Below, in pieces: positions 15,122-23,711 of a stretch of 33,391 bases of DNA; the first letter of the stretch is position 1; each line of letters opens with the position of its first letter. The notes beneath the pieces were generated by a model. It was not told where the DNA came from and made no database searches. It saw only the letters and a program-made list of their open reading frames with translations. Origin of the DNA: an uncultured Oscillospiraceae bacterium (lineage in GTDB: Bacteria; Bacillota; Clostridia; Oscillospirales; Oscillospiraceae). Both the position numbers and the translations under genes were made by a program. The stretch spans positions 1 to 33,391 of the forward strand of contig CANQBA010000045.1 in assembly GCA_947589545.1 (NCBI GenBank). Direction: 5' to 3'.

Positions 15122-16306
15122 TCAAGTGGAAAGTAGGCCGGGGACGTAAGTTTTGTTATCACGAATAACAGCGTAGATGACCGACACCATCTTCCGGCAG
15201 GCGTGGCCGAGGGAGGCCATGTAGGGCTTGCCCTCTGACCGCTTCTTCTGGAAGTACTCCCTGAACATGGGGTCGTGGATAACAGCCGCGCTGGCGGCAA
15301 GCCATATGGCGTGGCGTAGATATGGCGAGCCCCGTTTGCTCATCCTGTTGCGAACGCCGTTGTACTCCCCTGACTGGCGCATGGTCGGGTCAATGCCGGC
15401 GTAGGCCGCCAGCTTTGCGGAGGAGGGGAAACGGCTGATGTCACCGATCTCGCTGACGATGACCGCTCCCAACGTCGGACCGATCCCAGTGATCGTCATG
15501 ATGGGCGTATCCAGAGTATCCATGATCTCCGCGATTTTCTCGTCCATTGTGCTGATCTGCTGCTTGAGAAAAACAATGTGCTGGGCATAGAGCTTGATCA
15601 TCGCGCTGAAAACGTCGCTCACCATGTCGAATCCGAAGGAGCTACGCGCGAGCTCCTGAATCTCCCGCGCCTTCGCCATCCCGAACCTCTTGCGGCTCGG
15701 CTTCTGGATAAGCTCACAGAGCTCGTCCGTATCCATGGTGGACAGTTCCTTCGGCGTAGGGCAAGTCTGTAGAATGGCCATGGAGGTGTCACCGAAGAGA
15801 TCCGTGAAGAGCTTCTCGTACTCAGGGAAGACCTGATCCAGCAGGGCTATGACTTTGCGCTTGACGTCCGCCTGCATAGAGACGATGGCGTGGCGGCCGC
15901 GGCAGAGCTCTCGGAGCTCGTAAATGACCTCCCGGTGGAGCGTGGACTCGGAGAAGTGTCCAAAGCGTATGGCCTCCGCGATGAGAACAGCGTCACGAGG
16001 GTCGGTCTTGGCCTGCCGGATGTAGAAGCTGCGGATGGAATTCGTCTGTACTGGGTTGATGACCTGGATCTGGTATCCCTCATGCTGCAGACGCGCGAAA
16101 AGGGGCAGCCAGTAGTGACCTGTCGACTCCATCGCGAATCGCGTCTCGCCGAGAGGCAGCTTCGCCTTTCGGAGCACGCCAAGGAGGTGGTTGTAGCCGG
16201 AGCAGTTGTTGGTGAAGGAGAAGGGCTTAATGACGGTTTCTCCTTCCCCGTCGATGACGGCGGCCTCATGCTTCCTCTTGGCGATGTCGATACCCACGAT
16301 GTACAT
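15122..16306 (-). CDS. IS110-family transposase
   Basis: A 394-residue transposase. The N-terminal DEDD RuvC-like domain opens with YIVGIDIAKRKHEA (first Asp near residue 7) and includes MESTGHYW near 59-66 and KTDPRDAVLIA near 100-110. The C-terminal Tnp domain has TGIGPTLGAVIVSEIGD near 274-290 and YAGIDPTMRQSGEY near 305-318, with its catalytic Ser in the following segment. These enzymes recombine circular intermediates with targets under guidance of an RNA made from the upstream non-coding end. The GGAGGAAT site confirms the start. The gene is full length and without frameshifts. Confidence 0.93.
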   Translation of the reverse strand: MYIVGIDIAKRKHEAAVIDGEGETVIKPFSFTNNCSGYNHLLGVLRKAKLPLGETRFAMESTGHYWLPLFARLQHEGYQIQVINPVQTNSIRSFYIRQAKTDPRDAVLIAEAIRFGHFSESTLHREVIYELRELCRGRHAIVSMQADVKRKVIALLDQVFPEYEKLFTDLFGDTSMAILQTCPTPKELSTMDTDELCELIQKPSRKRFGMAKAREIQELARSSFGFDMVSDVFSAMIKLYAQHIVFLKQQISTMDEKIAEIMDTLDTPIMTITGIGPTLGAVIVSEIGDISRFPSSAKLAAYAGIDPTMRQSGEYNGVRNRMSKRGSPYLRHAIWLAASAAVIHDPMFREYFQKKRSEGKPYMASLGHACRKMVSVIYAVIRDNKTYVPGLLST

Positions 16307-16505
16307 GATAAAATTCCTCCAATGAAAGATTTGCGGACATCCTCATGCTGCTGAAGGTCACAACCTGTTGAGAGATCAGAAGAAAGCGACGAATCGCTCC
16401 TACATCCGGCTCATAAGCGACATCCCGCAGGGCAGAGGTTCCAGTCTGTGCGCAGTAGACACGACTACAAAGATAGGAGCAGGAAATTCTCTGTCCGCAT
16501 GAGGT
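16307..16505 (-). ncRNA. Candidate bridge RNA region of the IS110 element
   Basis: The roughly 200 bp upstream of the transposase start carry no gene and begin at an extended -10 box. In IS110 elements this segment encodes a structured bridge RNA with loops that pair with target and donor. I see complementary words able to fold (for example CTCTGCCCTGCGGGATG on the minus strand) but have not derived the loops. Confidence 0.5.
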
Positions 16506-16511
16506 ATTATA
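16506..16511 (-). promoter_or_regulatory. -10 half of a split IS110 promoter
   Basis: Minus strand TGGTATAAT is an extended -10. The -35 at the correct distance in the integrated form is poor (TCAACG at 16529-16534), while a perfect TTGACA waits at the other end of the element. Confidence 0.5.
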
Positions 16512-16588
16512 CCATCGCCCGCATAGGGCGTTGATACCGAATTTCAAAATGGTTTGGGGGGAAATCCCCCTGTTTGAAAATATAATAA

Positions 16589-16654
16589 GATAAAGAGCCG
16601 CCATCGTGCGCGACGGCAGCTCGGCCACAAAGCCCCGCAGGGCGGGGCTTTTCT
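16589..16654 (+). terminator. Tandem hairpins R5, Y copy
   Basis: GATAAAGAGCCG opens a stem that closes with GGCAGCTC, followed by GCCCCGC/GCGGGGC and TTTT. The second hairpin is identical to the one at 9368-9388, the first differs in sequence but still mostly pairs. No gene ends immediately before it here, so it is a relic of module shuffling. Confidence 0.65.
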
Positions 16655-16769
16655 GAGTTACACAACACAGTCGGTTTTGAGGCAGCGGTGCGGTTTAGGC
16701 GGTCGGTTAGAACGGATTTGCCAGCGATTCCAAGGAAAAATCCGCAGTCATGAGCGCAGAGGGAAAAGC

Positions 16770-16916
16770 TCTCCCGTTTGGGAGAGGCAAGCATCGCATT
16801 TGTCTGTACACCGGGCGAGCCCGGCGCCCCGCCAAACGCATTTGCGGGCAGAAGCCCGGACCCACTGAGCGAAAAGTTATCCGTTTGTACACAATTTCTC
16901 TCTGGCTATTTGGCGA
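16770..16916 (+). repeat. Structured repeat R3, Y copy
   Basis: About 147 bp, closely matching 31747-31893 in Z. It contains the hairpins TCTCCC-GTTT-GGGAGA and CCGGGC-GA-GCCCGG, a GCCCGGACCCACTGAGC block, and ends in GGCTATTTGGCGA, which is also the -35 part of the Z integrase promoter. Here it precedes the DUF6809 relic. Confidence 0.75.
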
Positions 16917-16928
16917 GGGGGAGTAAAA

Positions 16929-17160
16929 ATGGAGAATTAAATTAGCGAACTCTATTACGGCAACATCTGCCCAGTCGAACAGACGGAAGGAGCCACATCG
17001 GAGAAAAAGGAAAGAGGATACACGAAAACGAGGAAAAATTGCGTGCAACCCTCGATGAGCAGGAAAACGCCATTCTTGACGCCATAAAGAATGACTGCCT
17101 CACCGTATCCAGTTCAATAGACGAGAGACGTTTTCGCGGGGCCTTCCGCTTGGAGTATAT
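16929..17160 (+). pseudogene. Decayed DUF6809 gene
   Basis: ATG at 16929 is followed by a stop at the fourth codon, then ISELYYGNICPVEQ in frame as in the gene at 58. About 7 bases are deleted near 17013, shifting the rest into another frame, where LRATLDEQENAILDAIKND and ERRFRGAF match the intact protein. The tail is replaced by unrelated sequence. It has the same place, before the cargo operon, as the intact copy in X. Confidence 0.85.
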
Positions 17161-17168
17161 GTTTTGCG

Positions 17169-17191
17169 CCGGGTCATACCCGGTTGTTTTT
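17169..17191 (+). terminator. Small terminator after the DUF6809 relic
   Basis: CCGGGT-CAT-ACCCGG followed by TTGTTTTT. Confidence 0.7.
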
Positions 17192-17252
17192 GCCGTTCAT
17201 AGACGATATTCCATTCCCGCTTTTAAAGTGGGGAGTTCTTTTTTGCGAATAT

Positions 17253-17275
17253 CTGTGGTATACTATATCCCACAG
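17253..17275 (+). promoter_or_regulatory. tetR promoter with overlapping palindrome
   Basis: CTGTGGTATA and TATCCCACAG form an inverted repeat with 9 of 10 bases paired around CTA. The extended -10 TGGTATACT lies inside it, 45-60 bases before the TetR ATG. This is the expected layout for autorepression. Confidence 0.65.
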
Positions 17276-17319
17276 TCGTAAGACAGCTGCGGCGGAAGAC
17301 ATCCTGAAGGAGATCAAAA

Positions 17320-17877
17320 ATGGCTAACTTTACAAAGAAAGCGATCCAGGAATCCTTTCTGAAATTGCTGACGGAACGGCCCCTGTCCCAAATCACGATC
17401 AAGGATATTGTGGCGGATTGCGGCATCAATCGAAACACCTTTTACTACTATTTTGAAGATATGCCAAAACTCATTGAAAGTATTGTGGAGGATGATGCCG
17501 CAAAAATCATTCAGTCCTATCCCACGATAGAAAAATTCGAGGACTGTCTGGACGCGGCAATTACGCTGGCGCTGGCAAAAAAGCGCGCGGTACTGCATAT
17601 TTATCACTCGGCAAACCGGGAAATCTATGAGATGTACTTATGGAAAGTCTGTGATCATACGATCAATGCCTATGTTACCTCCGCCCTGCGCGGAAAAAAG
17701 GTTCGGGAAAGCGACCTTTTCATCGTAAAAGAGTATCTGTCCGGCCTTGCCTTCGGCATCTTTTCCAGATGGCTGAAAAACGATATGAACGATGATATTC
17801 GGGGTATGCTCTCACGCCTGATGGAGATCAAGAAAGGAATGATCGAAGAGATGATTCTGTGCTGTGTCAATGAGTAA
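17320..17877 (+). CDS. TetR/AcrR-family transcriptional regulator
   Basis: A 185-residue repressor-type protein. The N-terminal helix-turn-helix is clear: LSQITIKDIVADCGINRNTFYYYF (about residues 21-44), the most conserved part of TetR proteins. The helical ligand domain follows with a TetR_C-type tail. It precedes an HdeD-like gene, an MMPL transporter and a secreted coiled-coil protein, and probably represses the group in response to an unknown compound. A palindrome overlaps its own promoter. It ends in a terminator, so the transporter genes are likely transcribed separately. Confidence 0.9.
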   Translation: MANFTKKAIQESFLKLLTERPLSQITIKDIVADCGINRNTFYYYFEDMPKLIESIVEDDAAKIIQSYPTIEKFEDCLDAAITLALAKKRAVLHIYHSANREIYEMYLWKVCDHTINAYVTSALRGKKVRESDLFIVKEYLSGLAFGIFSRWLKNDMNDDIRGMLSRLMEIKKGMIEEMILCCVNE

Positions 17878-17922
17878 ATTCAGACAAATGCCACCGTTTG
17901 CCTGAAAATCGGTCATTTTTAT

Positions 17923-17956
17923 GTCCCGTGTCTGATTATCGGACACGGGACTTTTT
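17923..17956 (+). terminator. Terminator after tetR
   Basis: A perfect 10-bp stem GTCCCGTGTC/GACACGGGAC, 9-base loop and five T residues. Confidence 0.88.
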
Positions 17957-18023
17957 GCGTCTGTATGCAAATCAAATAAGCCGGATTACAATAGAGACAA
18001 ACGAGCAAAGGAGGTTTGCTTCT

Positions 18024-18632
18024 ATGAAGATGCGATCTGTAGCACCAATGAAAATCGCGAAAACCGGATACATCGTCATGTCCGTCCTGTTTTGCGCCGC
18101 AGGCATTCTTTTTATGGCCGAGCCCGGAATCTCAACGGAAATCATCGGCGTTTGTATCGGCGTCGCAATGATCCTTTTCGGCATTGTCAAGCTGATCGGC
18201 TATTTTTCAAAGGATCTATTCCGATTGGCATTCCAGTTCGATCTGGAATTCGGGATATTGATGATCATACTCGGCGTGATCGTCCTTTTTAACCCGAAAA
18301 ACCTGATGGTATTTATCTGCATTGCTCTTGGGATCTCCATCCTGCTTGACGGTCTTTTTAAAATACGAATTGCCATGGATTCAAAACAGTTTGGCATCAA
18401 AAGCTGGTGGCTGATTTTGGCTCTGGCGATTATCGCCGGGGGGACCGGGGTTTTCCTGATTTTTGATTCGGTCATCGGATCACGGGCTCTATCGGTTTTA
18501 TTGGGACTCACGCTTCTTTTGGAGGGCATTTTGAACCTGTATACGGCGATCAGTACCGTTTTGATCGTCAAAAATCAAGCGCCGGATAGCTTTGAAGTAG
18601 AGGCATTTGAGATTGACGGAAAGGAAAGGTGA
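18024..18632 (+). CDS. HdeD-like DUF308 membrane protein
   Basis: A 202-residue integral membrane protein with six hydrophobic segments in three pairs (starting near residues 12, 35, 72, 97, 133 and 160). This is the pattern of HdeD/DUF308 proteins, whose role in acid or envelope stress is poorly defined. The ATG at 18024 follows AAAGGAGG and is preferred over a frame opening at 17898. Its stop lies six bases before the MMPL start. A TACAAT box at 17987 may be its -10, without a clear -35. Confidence 0.8.
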   Translation: MKMRSVAPMKIAKTGYIVMSVLFCAAGILFMAEPGISTEIIGVCIGVAMILFGIVKLIGYFSKDLFRLAFQFDLEFGILMIILGVIVLFNPKNLMVFICIALGISILLDGLFKIRIAMDSKQFGIKSWWLILALAIIAGGTGVFLIFDSVIGSRALSVLLGLTLLLEGILNLYTAISTVLIVKNQAPDSFEVEAFEIDGKER

Positions 18633-18637
18633 AAGAC

Positions 18638-20743
18638 ATGAAATTTTCAAAAGCGGTGGTAAAATACCGGGTTCCGATTCTGATTCTGACCTTGGTTCTC
18701 CTGATTCCTTCGGTTTTGGGGATGACCCATACACGCATTAACTACGATATGCTGACCTATCTGCCGGAGGATATGGAGACCGTTATCGGGCAAAACGAGT
18801 TATTAGAGGATTTCGACAAGGGCGCCTTCGCATTCCTCATTGTGGAGGATATGCCGAATAAGGATGTGGCGGCGCTGAAAGAGCAAATCTCTGAGGTCGA
18901 TCATGTGGACACCGTCCTATGGTACGATTCTGTCGCCGACCTTTCCATCCCCATGGAGTTGCTGCCCGATAAAATCTACAACGAATTTAACACAGAGAAT
19001 GCCACCATGATGGCCCTCTTTTTCGACAGCTCCACCTCCTCCGATGTCACCATGGATGCGGTACGTCAGATCCGTGGGATTGCCGGAAAACAGTGTTTCC
19101 TGTCGGGACTTACAGCTATGGTGGTAGACCTCAAGGACTTGTGCGAACGGGAGGAACCCATCTATGTGGGAATCGCCGTGGCGTTGGCGCTGTTCGTCAT
19201 GCTGCTTCTGTTGGATAACTGGCTGACGCCGTTTGTCTTTCTTTTGAGCATCGGTATGATGATCCTCATAAACCTTGGGAGCAACTATTTCCTCGGTGAA
19301 ATTTCCTACATAACAAAGGCGCTTTCCGCCGTTTTGCAGCTGGCCGTGACCATGGATTACTCCATCTTCCTCTGGCACAGCTACAATGAACAGCTGACAA
19401 AGCACGACGACCATAAGGAAGCTATGGCGAACGCCATTCGGGAGACGCTGACCTCCATCGTTGGCAGCTCCATCACGACTGTCGCCGGATTTATCGCCCT
19501 TTGCTTCATGTCCTTTACCCTCGGCCGCGACCTTGGCATTGTGATGGCGAAAGGCGTTATCCTGGGCGTGATCGGCTGCGTGACCGTGCTGCCGGCTCTG
19601 ATCCTCGTGCTGGATAAGCCGCTGCAAAAGGCAAAACACAAGTCGCTGATCCCAAATATGCGCCGCTTTGCCAAGGGTACGGTGAAGGCTTTCCCGGTTT
19701 TTCTCTGCCTGTTTGTGCTGCTGATCCCGCCCGCCCTTTACGGATACAACCGAACCAACAACGAGACGTACTACAATCTGGCAAAGTCCCTGCCGGATGA
19801 CATGGAATATGTGATCGCAAACAGCAAGCTGTCGGAGGATTTTGACATTGCCTCGACGCATATGCTCCTTGTTGACAAAAATCTCTCGCCCAAATCCGTC
19901 CGAGACATGATGAAGGAAATGGATGAGGTGGACGGGGTCAAATATGTGCTGGGACTGGAATCGGTGATCGGCCCCCGTGTGCCGGAGGAAGTCCTGCCGG
20001 AATCGATTACCGGGCTTTTGAAGAGCGACAAATGGGAACTGTTGCTCTTAAACTCCGAATATCCCGTAGCAAGCGACGAGGTCGGCGCGCAGATCGAATC
20101 TCTGAAGTCCATCCTGAAAAAATACGATCCCACCGGAATGCTCATCGGAGAAGCGCCCTGCATGAAGGATATGATCGACGTCACCTCTCACGATTTTGAG
20201 GTTGTCAATGCGATCTCCATCGTTGCGATCTTTCTCATCATCGCCTTAGTGGAACGCAGTGCTTCTTTACCATTTATTCTGATCTCGGTCATTGAACTGG
20301 CTATCTTCATCAACTTGGGATTACCCCATTACCTGGGGCAAAGCCTCCCGTTTATCGCGCCCATTTGCATCAGCACCATCCAGCTTGGCGCGACTGTGGA
20401 TTACGCCATTTTGATGACGACACGCTATAAGTCCGAGCGAATCCGTGGGCAGGACAAAAAGGAGGCCGTGAGGACGGCGCTGACCACGTCGATCCCATCC
20501 ATCCTGGTTTCGGGATTCGGATTGTTCGCCGCCACCTTCGGCGTGGCGCTTTACTCAAAAATCGATATGATCAGCTCGATTTGTATGCTGCTTGCCCGTG
20601 GCGCTGTCATCAGTATGCTCTGCGTCATTTTGATCCTTCCGGCGCTTCTCTTGCTGCTGGATAAGGTTATTTGCGTGACTACGCTGGGAATGAACAGAAA
20701 ACACAAAATCGAACAGACTGAACAGGAGGTACTTTTGAAATGA
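18638..20743 (+). CDS. MMPL/RND-family transporter
   Basis: A 701-residue proton-driven RND transporter of the MMPL type, built as two similar halves. Each has one N-terminal membrane helix, an extracellular domain and a five-helix bundle. The paired Asp-Tyr proton relay is visible in both halves as TMDYSIF near residue 245 and TVDYAIL near 588. Substrates of this family are usually lipids, detergents or hydrophobic drugs; here it is unknown. ATG 18638 has AGGTGA five bases upstream, better than an earlier GTG. It overlaps the next gene by four bases. Confidence 0.9.
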   Translation: MKFSKAVVKYRVPILILTLVLLIPSVLGMTHTRINYDMLTYLPEDMETVIGQNELLEDFDKGAFAFLIVEDMPNKDVAALKEQISEVDHVDTVLWYDSVADLSIPMELLPDKIYNEFNTENATMMALFFDSSTSSDVTMDAVRQIRGIAGKQCFLSGLTAMVVDLKDLCEREEPIYVGIAVALALFVMLLLLDNWLTPFVFLLSIGMMILINLGSNYFLGEISYITKALSAVLQLAVTMDYSIFLWHSYNEQLTKHDDHKEAMANAIRETLTSIVGSSITTVAGFIALCFMSFTLGRDLGIVMAKGVILGVIGCVTVLPALILVLDKPLQKAKHKSLIPNMRRFAKGTVKAFPVFLCLFVLLIPPALYGYNRTNNETYYNLAKSLPDDMEYVIANSKLSEDFDIASTHMLLVDKNLSPKSVRDMMKEMDEVDGVKYVLGLESVIGPRVPEEVLPESITGLLKSDKWELLLLNSEYPVASDEVGAQIESLKSILKKYDPTGMLIGEAPCMKDMIDVTSHDFEVVNAISIVAIFLIIALVERSASLPFILISVIELAIFINLGLPHYLGQSLPFIAPICISTIQLGATVDYAILMTTRYKSERIRGQDKKEAVRTALTTSIPSILVSGFGLFAATFGVALYSKIDMISSICMLLARGAVISMLCVILILPALLLLLDKVICVTTLGMNRKHKIEQTEQEVLLK

Positions 20744-22785
20744 AAAAGTCTTCAACGAAAATCATTGCGCTTTGCCTTTGCACCCTTTTAGCGGTGAGTG
20801 GGATTGCCATGACCGCGTTCGCCCAAAACTCCGACGGGAATGGAGCGGATCATCAGGAGAAGCCCGAAACCGTATCCGTATCTGGTGCCGACGATGCTGG
20901 CGTATCCAAGGATGAAACCGTTTATGTCCTGGCTGGAGCGGACGGAACCGTTCAGAAAATCATCGTCAGCGATTGGCTCCGCAACTCCCTTGGCAATGCC
21001 GCGGTGAGCGACCGATCTGAGCTGACCGATGTAGAAAATGTCAAGGGCGACGAAACCTATACCATGAACGGTGACGGTATGCGTGTATGGGACGCCCAGG
21101 GCAATGACATTTACTATCAGGGCAACATCGAAAAAGAACTTCCGGTCGATTTGTCTGTCTCCTACAAGTTGGACGGAAAGCCAATTTCGGCTGACGATCT
21201 CGTTGGGAAGAGCGGCAGGGTGACCATCCGCTTTGACTATCAAAACAAGCAGTATGAGACGGTGGAGATTGACGGCAAGCAGGAGAAGATCTATGTCCCG
21301 TTTGCCATGCTGACAGGCGTTCTCTTAGATGACGACGTGTTTACAAATGTGGAGGTCACAAACGGAAAACTCATCAATGACGGCAGCCGCACCGTCGTGA
21401 TTGGGATCGCTTTTCCGGGCCTCCAGGAAAACCTTGGAATCGCCAAAGACAAGCTGGAGATCCCGGACTTCGTGGAGATCACAGCCGACGCCAAGTGCTT
21501 CCGGCTCGACATGACGGTGACGCTTGCCACAAACCAGGTGTTCAATGAGTTTGACACGGACAGCTTTGGTTCCGTTTCAGACCTCAGTACCTCCATGGAG
21601 GAACTGACAAACGCGATGGATCAGCTGACTGCCGGGGCGGAGAGCCTCAAAAGCGGAGCCGAGAGTCTGGATGCCGGGGCGGCCGAGCTTCAAACCGGCG
21701 CGGCGCAACTCAGTGAGGGACTGGACACCCTTGCGTCCAACAACGACACCTTAAACGGCGGAGCCAAACAGGTATTTGACACACTGCTTGCCACAGCAAA
21801 TACCCAGCTTGCCGCTGCGGGACTGGACGTTCCGGCGTTGACGGTGGAAAACTACGCGCAGGTTTTGAACGGCGTCATTGCGACACTGGATGAGGATGCC
21901 GTAACAGAGCAGGCACGCAGTCAGGTGACAGCAGCCGTAGAGGCACGCAGAGACGTGATTGAACAGCAGGTCACGGCGGCTGTTCAGGAGGAAGTGGCCG
22001 CACAGGTCACAGCTGCCGTCAGGGAGAAGGTTACAGCGCAGGTTACGCTGGCCGTCAGGAATATGGTGGCGGAACAGGTCATAGAGTCAGCTCTACATAT
22101 AGATAAAGCGTCTTATGACGCCGCTGTCAGCGCCGGTCAAATCGATCAAGAGATGCAGGAAAAGATCGAGACGGCCATAGAACAGCAGATGCAGTCCGAG
22201 CAGATACTCCAGCAGATTCAGACGCAGGTAGAGGGGCAGATGGCAACCCAGTCGATTCAGGATACCATCTCCGTAAAGACCCGTGAGCAAATGCAGAGTG
22301 AAGCTATAGCTGAGACGATTGCGGAGCAGACGGAGCTGCAGATCCAGAAGATCGTCTCGGAACAAATGGCCTCCGAAGAGGTGCAGGCACAGATTGCCGC
22401 CGCCGGGGAGGGCTTGCAATCCATCGTCGCGCTCAAAGCCTCCCTTGACAGCTACAATACATTTTATCTCGGCCTCAAAAGCTACACGGCCGGTGTGGCC
22501 GACGCCGCGGCGGGGGCGGGGACCTTGAAGGCAGGTACGGATGATTTGAAGGACGGTACTTCCCAGCTTTCTGCCGGAGCCTCGGAGCTCTACGATGGAG
22601 TGAACGAATTTTATGAAGAGGGTATCCAAAAGCTGGTGGACGCGGTGGACGGTGATCTCAATGGACTTACAACCAGACTCCGCGCGACAATAGATGTGTC
22701 TCACCGCTATAAGAGCTTTGCCGGAGCAAGCGAGGACATGGACGGTCAGGTGAAATTCATCTATCGGACGGATGCGGTTGAATAA
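20740..22785 (+). CDS. Secreted coiled-coil protein, YhgE/Pip-like, transporter partner
   Basis: A 681-residue exported protein: signal peptide of about 29 residues (Lys-rich start, hydrophobic core, AFA cleavage). A beta-rich domain (about 70-290) follows, then a long helical region. It begins and ends with the repeated Gly-Ala heptads (AGAESLKSGAESL near 300 and LSAGASELYDG near 609) typical of YhgE/Pip-type proteins. The middle (about 385-560) is a Gln/Val/Glu-rich coiled coil made of near-repeats such as QVTAAV. There is no C-terminal membrane helix. The four-base overlap with the MMPL gene makes it a likely extracellular or wall-side partner of the pump. Confidence 0.8.
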   Translation: MKKSSTKIIALCLCTLLAVSGIAMTAFAQNSDGNGADHQEKPETVSVSGADDAGVSKDETVYVLAGADGTVQKIIVSDWLRNSLGNAAVSDRSELTDVENVKGDETYTMNGDGMRVWDAQGNDIYYQGNIEKELPVDLSVSYKLDGKPISADDLVGKSGRVTIRFDYQNKQYETVEIDGKQEKIYVPFAMLTGVLLDDDVFTNVEVTNGKLINDGSRTVVIGIAFPGLQENLGIAKDKLEIPDFVEITADAKCFRLDMTVTLATNQVFNEFDTDSFGSVSDLSTSMEELTNAMDQLTAGAESLKSGAESLDAGAAELQTGAAQLSEGLDTLASNNDTLNGGAKQVFDTLLATANTQLAAAGLDVPALTVENYAQVLNGVIATLDEDAVTEQARSQVTAAVEARRDVIEQQVTAAVQEEVAAQVTAAVREKVTAQVTLAVRNMVAEQVIESALHIDKASYDAAVSAGQIDQEMQEKIETAIEQQMQSEQILQQIQTQVEGQMATQSIQDTISVKTREQMQSEAIAETIAEQTELQIQKIVSEQMASEEVQAQIAAAGEGLQSIVALKASLDSYNTFYLGLKSYTAGVADAAAGAGTLKAGTDDLKDGTSQLSAGASELYDGVNEFYEEGIQKLVDAVDGDLNGLTTRLRATIDVSHRYKSFAGASEDMDGQVKFIYRTDAVE

Positions 22786-22849
22786 ATCGGTTCCCACAGC
22801 AAGCAGGGTGCTGACAAAATCAAGGTTTCTCCATGCTGATCCTACCAAT

Positions 22850-22863
22850 CCTTAACTAAAAAA
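22850..22863 (+). repeat. Boundary motif CCTTAACTAAAAAA, copy 3
   Basis: Identical over 14 bases to the copy at 7347-7360, again between the cargo and the DUF6076 side and directly before a terminator. Confidence 0.65.
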
Positions 22864-22902
22864 TGTCCAGGAGCCGATTTACGTCGGATCCTGGACATTT
22901 TT
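22864..22902. terminator. Terminator between efflux operon and DUF6076 remnants
   Basis: TGTCCAGGA pairs with TCCTGGACA and an extra CCG/CGG, with TTTTTATA behind. It is a diverged relative of the terminator at 7363. Confidence 0.85.
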
Positions 22903-22999
22903 ATACCCCGTTGATAATTTTCGACACCGTTTCCTTACTCATCTCTTCGACAAGTTATTTGTCTCTAAGTGACTTTGCCCGTCCACTCATATTTGTGTA
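22901..22999 (-). pseudogene. 3' remnant of a first DUF6076 copy
   Basis: On the minus strand YEWTGKV and, in a shifted frame, LVEEMSKETVSKIINGV then stop, correspond to YDWTAKA and LAGELSEEEALKIITAT at the end of the X protein. A frameshift and an internal stop have broken it, and the rest has been replaced by the second copy. Confidence 0.65.
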
Positions 23000-23005
23000 T
23001 CACAC

Positions 23006-23707
23006 CTATTTTCTGTTCAACCGCTCCCTCAGCTCCCTGAATATCTCCTCCGCTATTGCACTTCTGACCCTGTTCCCCTGGAGCTTTCGGAGCGCCTTGT
23101 CCCTCTCCGCAGCCGCCTCGTCCGCCCAGGACTTAAACTCCTCCTGCGTCATAGTGCCCTTCATCAGCCACGCGTAGTATTTCTTGTATGCGCGCTTGCA
23201 TATCTTCCAGGCGTTCTCTTCCTGGATCTTCTTCTCGAACACCGCCCGCGCGCCCACCTCCCGGCAGATGCGCTCCGTCTCACCGGGCGCAATGCGGTCA
23301 CAGTAGATGGTCCGGTCACTCTTCTCGTAGAAGTACTACCTCCCACACAGTCGGCACTGGCGCGGCGCGTTGCCGTTGAGAAGTCCCTTCCCCAACTCCG
23401 TAAACAGGAAGTCTCTCAGCGAGTCAAAGGTGTACCGCTCCACGAGATAGATGCTGCCGGTGACAGGGTGGTACCCGAAGCTCACCGCGCACCCGGCCGC
23501 GCGCTCCGGGAGGTCAGAGCTCCCACCTGCCGTACTGCCGTCGGCGAACGGTGACGTGAAGGACCCGAAGCTTCCCAGGAACTCCTCCAGCTCCTCCCGC
23601 AGCGCCCCGTCCTCATCACCGGCCAAAAACGCCGTGGCCGCCATGCCTAACTTGTAAGATCCCTCATCACCGATCCAATACTGACTGCCCGCGACATCCA
23701 CGGCCAA
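23006..23707 (-). pseudogene. Second DUF6076 copy, nonsense mutation and lost N terminus
   Basis: One continuous frame interrupted by a single TAG (23333-23335) inside the zinc ribbon: CRLCGR, stop, YFYEKSDRTIYCDR. After the stop the typical CREVGA and basic tail follow, so the reading frame is otherwise sound. The N-terminal half is missing, joined near 23710 to the interior of an HTH_36 gene in opposite orientation. A single internal deletion removed both 5' ends and their shared promoter region. Confidence 0.8.
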
Positions 23708-23711
23708 AGCT

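Larger units (their letters stand above)
15110..16525 (-). mobile_element. IS110-family insertion sequence (approximate limits)
   Basis: The unit comprises the transposase, a non-coding upstream end of about 200 bp, and a short downstream end. IS110 elements lack terminal inverted repeats, so I cannot fix the ends by eye. The limits come from the split promoter: TTGACA just at the transposase stop (15120-15125) and TATAAT at 16506-16511, which would be joined in the circular form. Confidence 0.55.

Noticed and set aside
18917-19861. A 314-codon minus-strand frame
   Set aside because: Antisense to the MMPL transporter, His/Arg-rich composition typical of a shadow frame.
21900-22400. Possible CRISPR-like or tandem DNA repeat
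   Set aside because: The periodicity is coding (Gln-Val-Thr-Ala-Ala-Val-like heptads) without fixed spacers; no CRISPR array is seen anywhere in the window.
22093-22848. A 251-codon minus-strand frame
   Set aside because: Antisense to the secreted coiled-coil gene; leucine/histidine-rich shadow of Gln/Val repeats.
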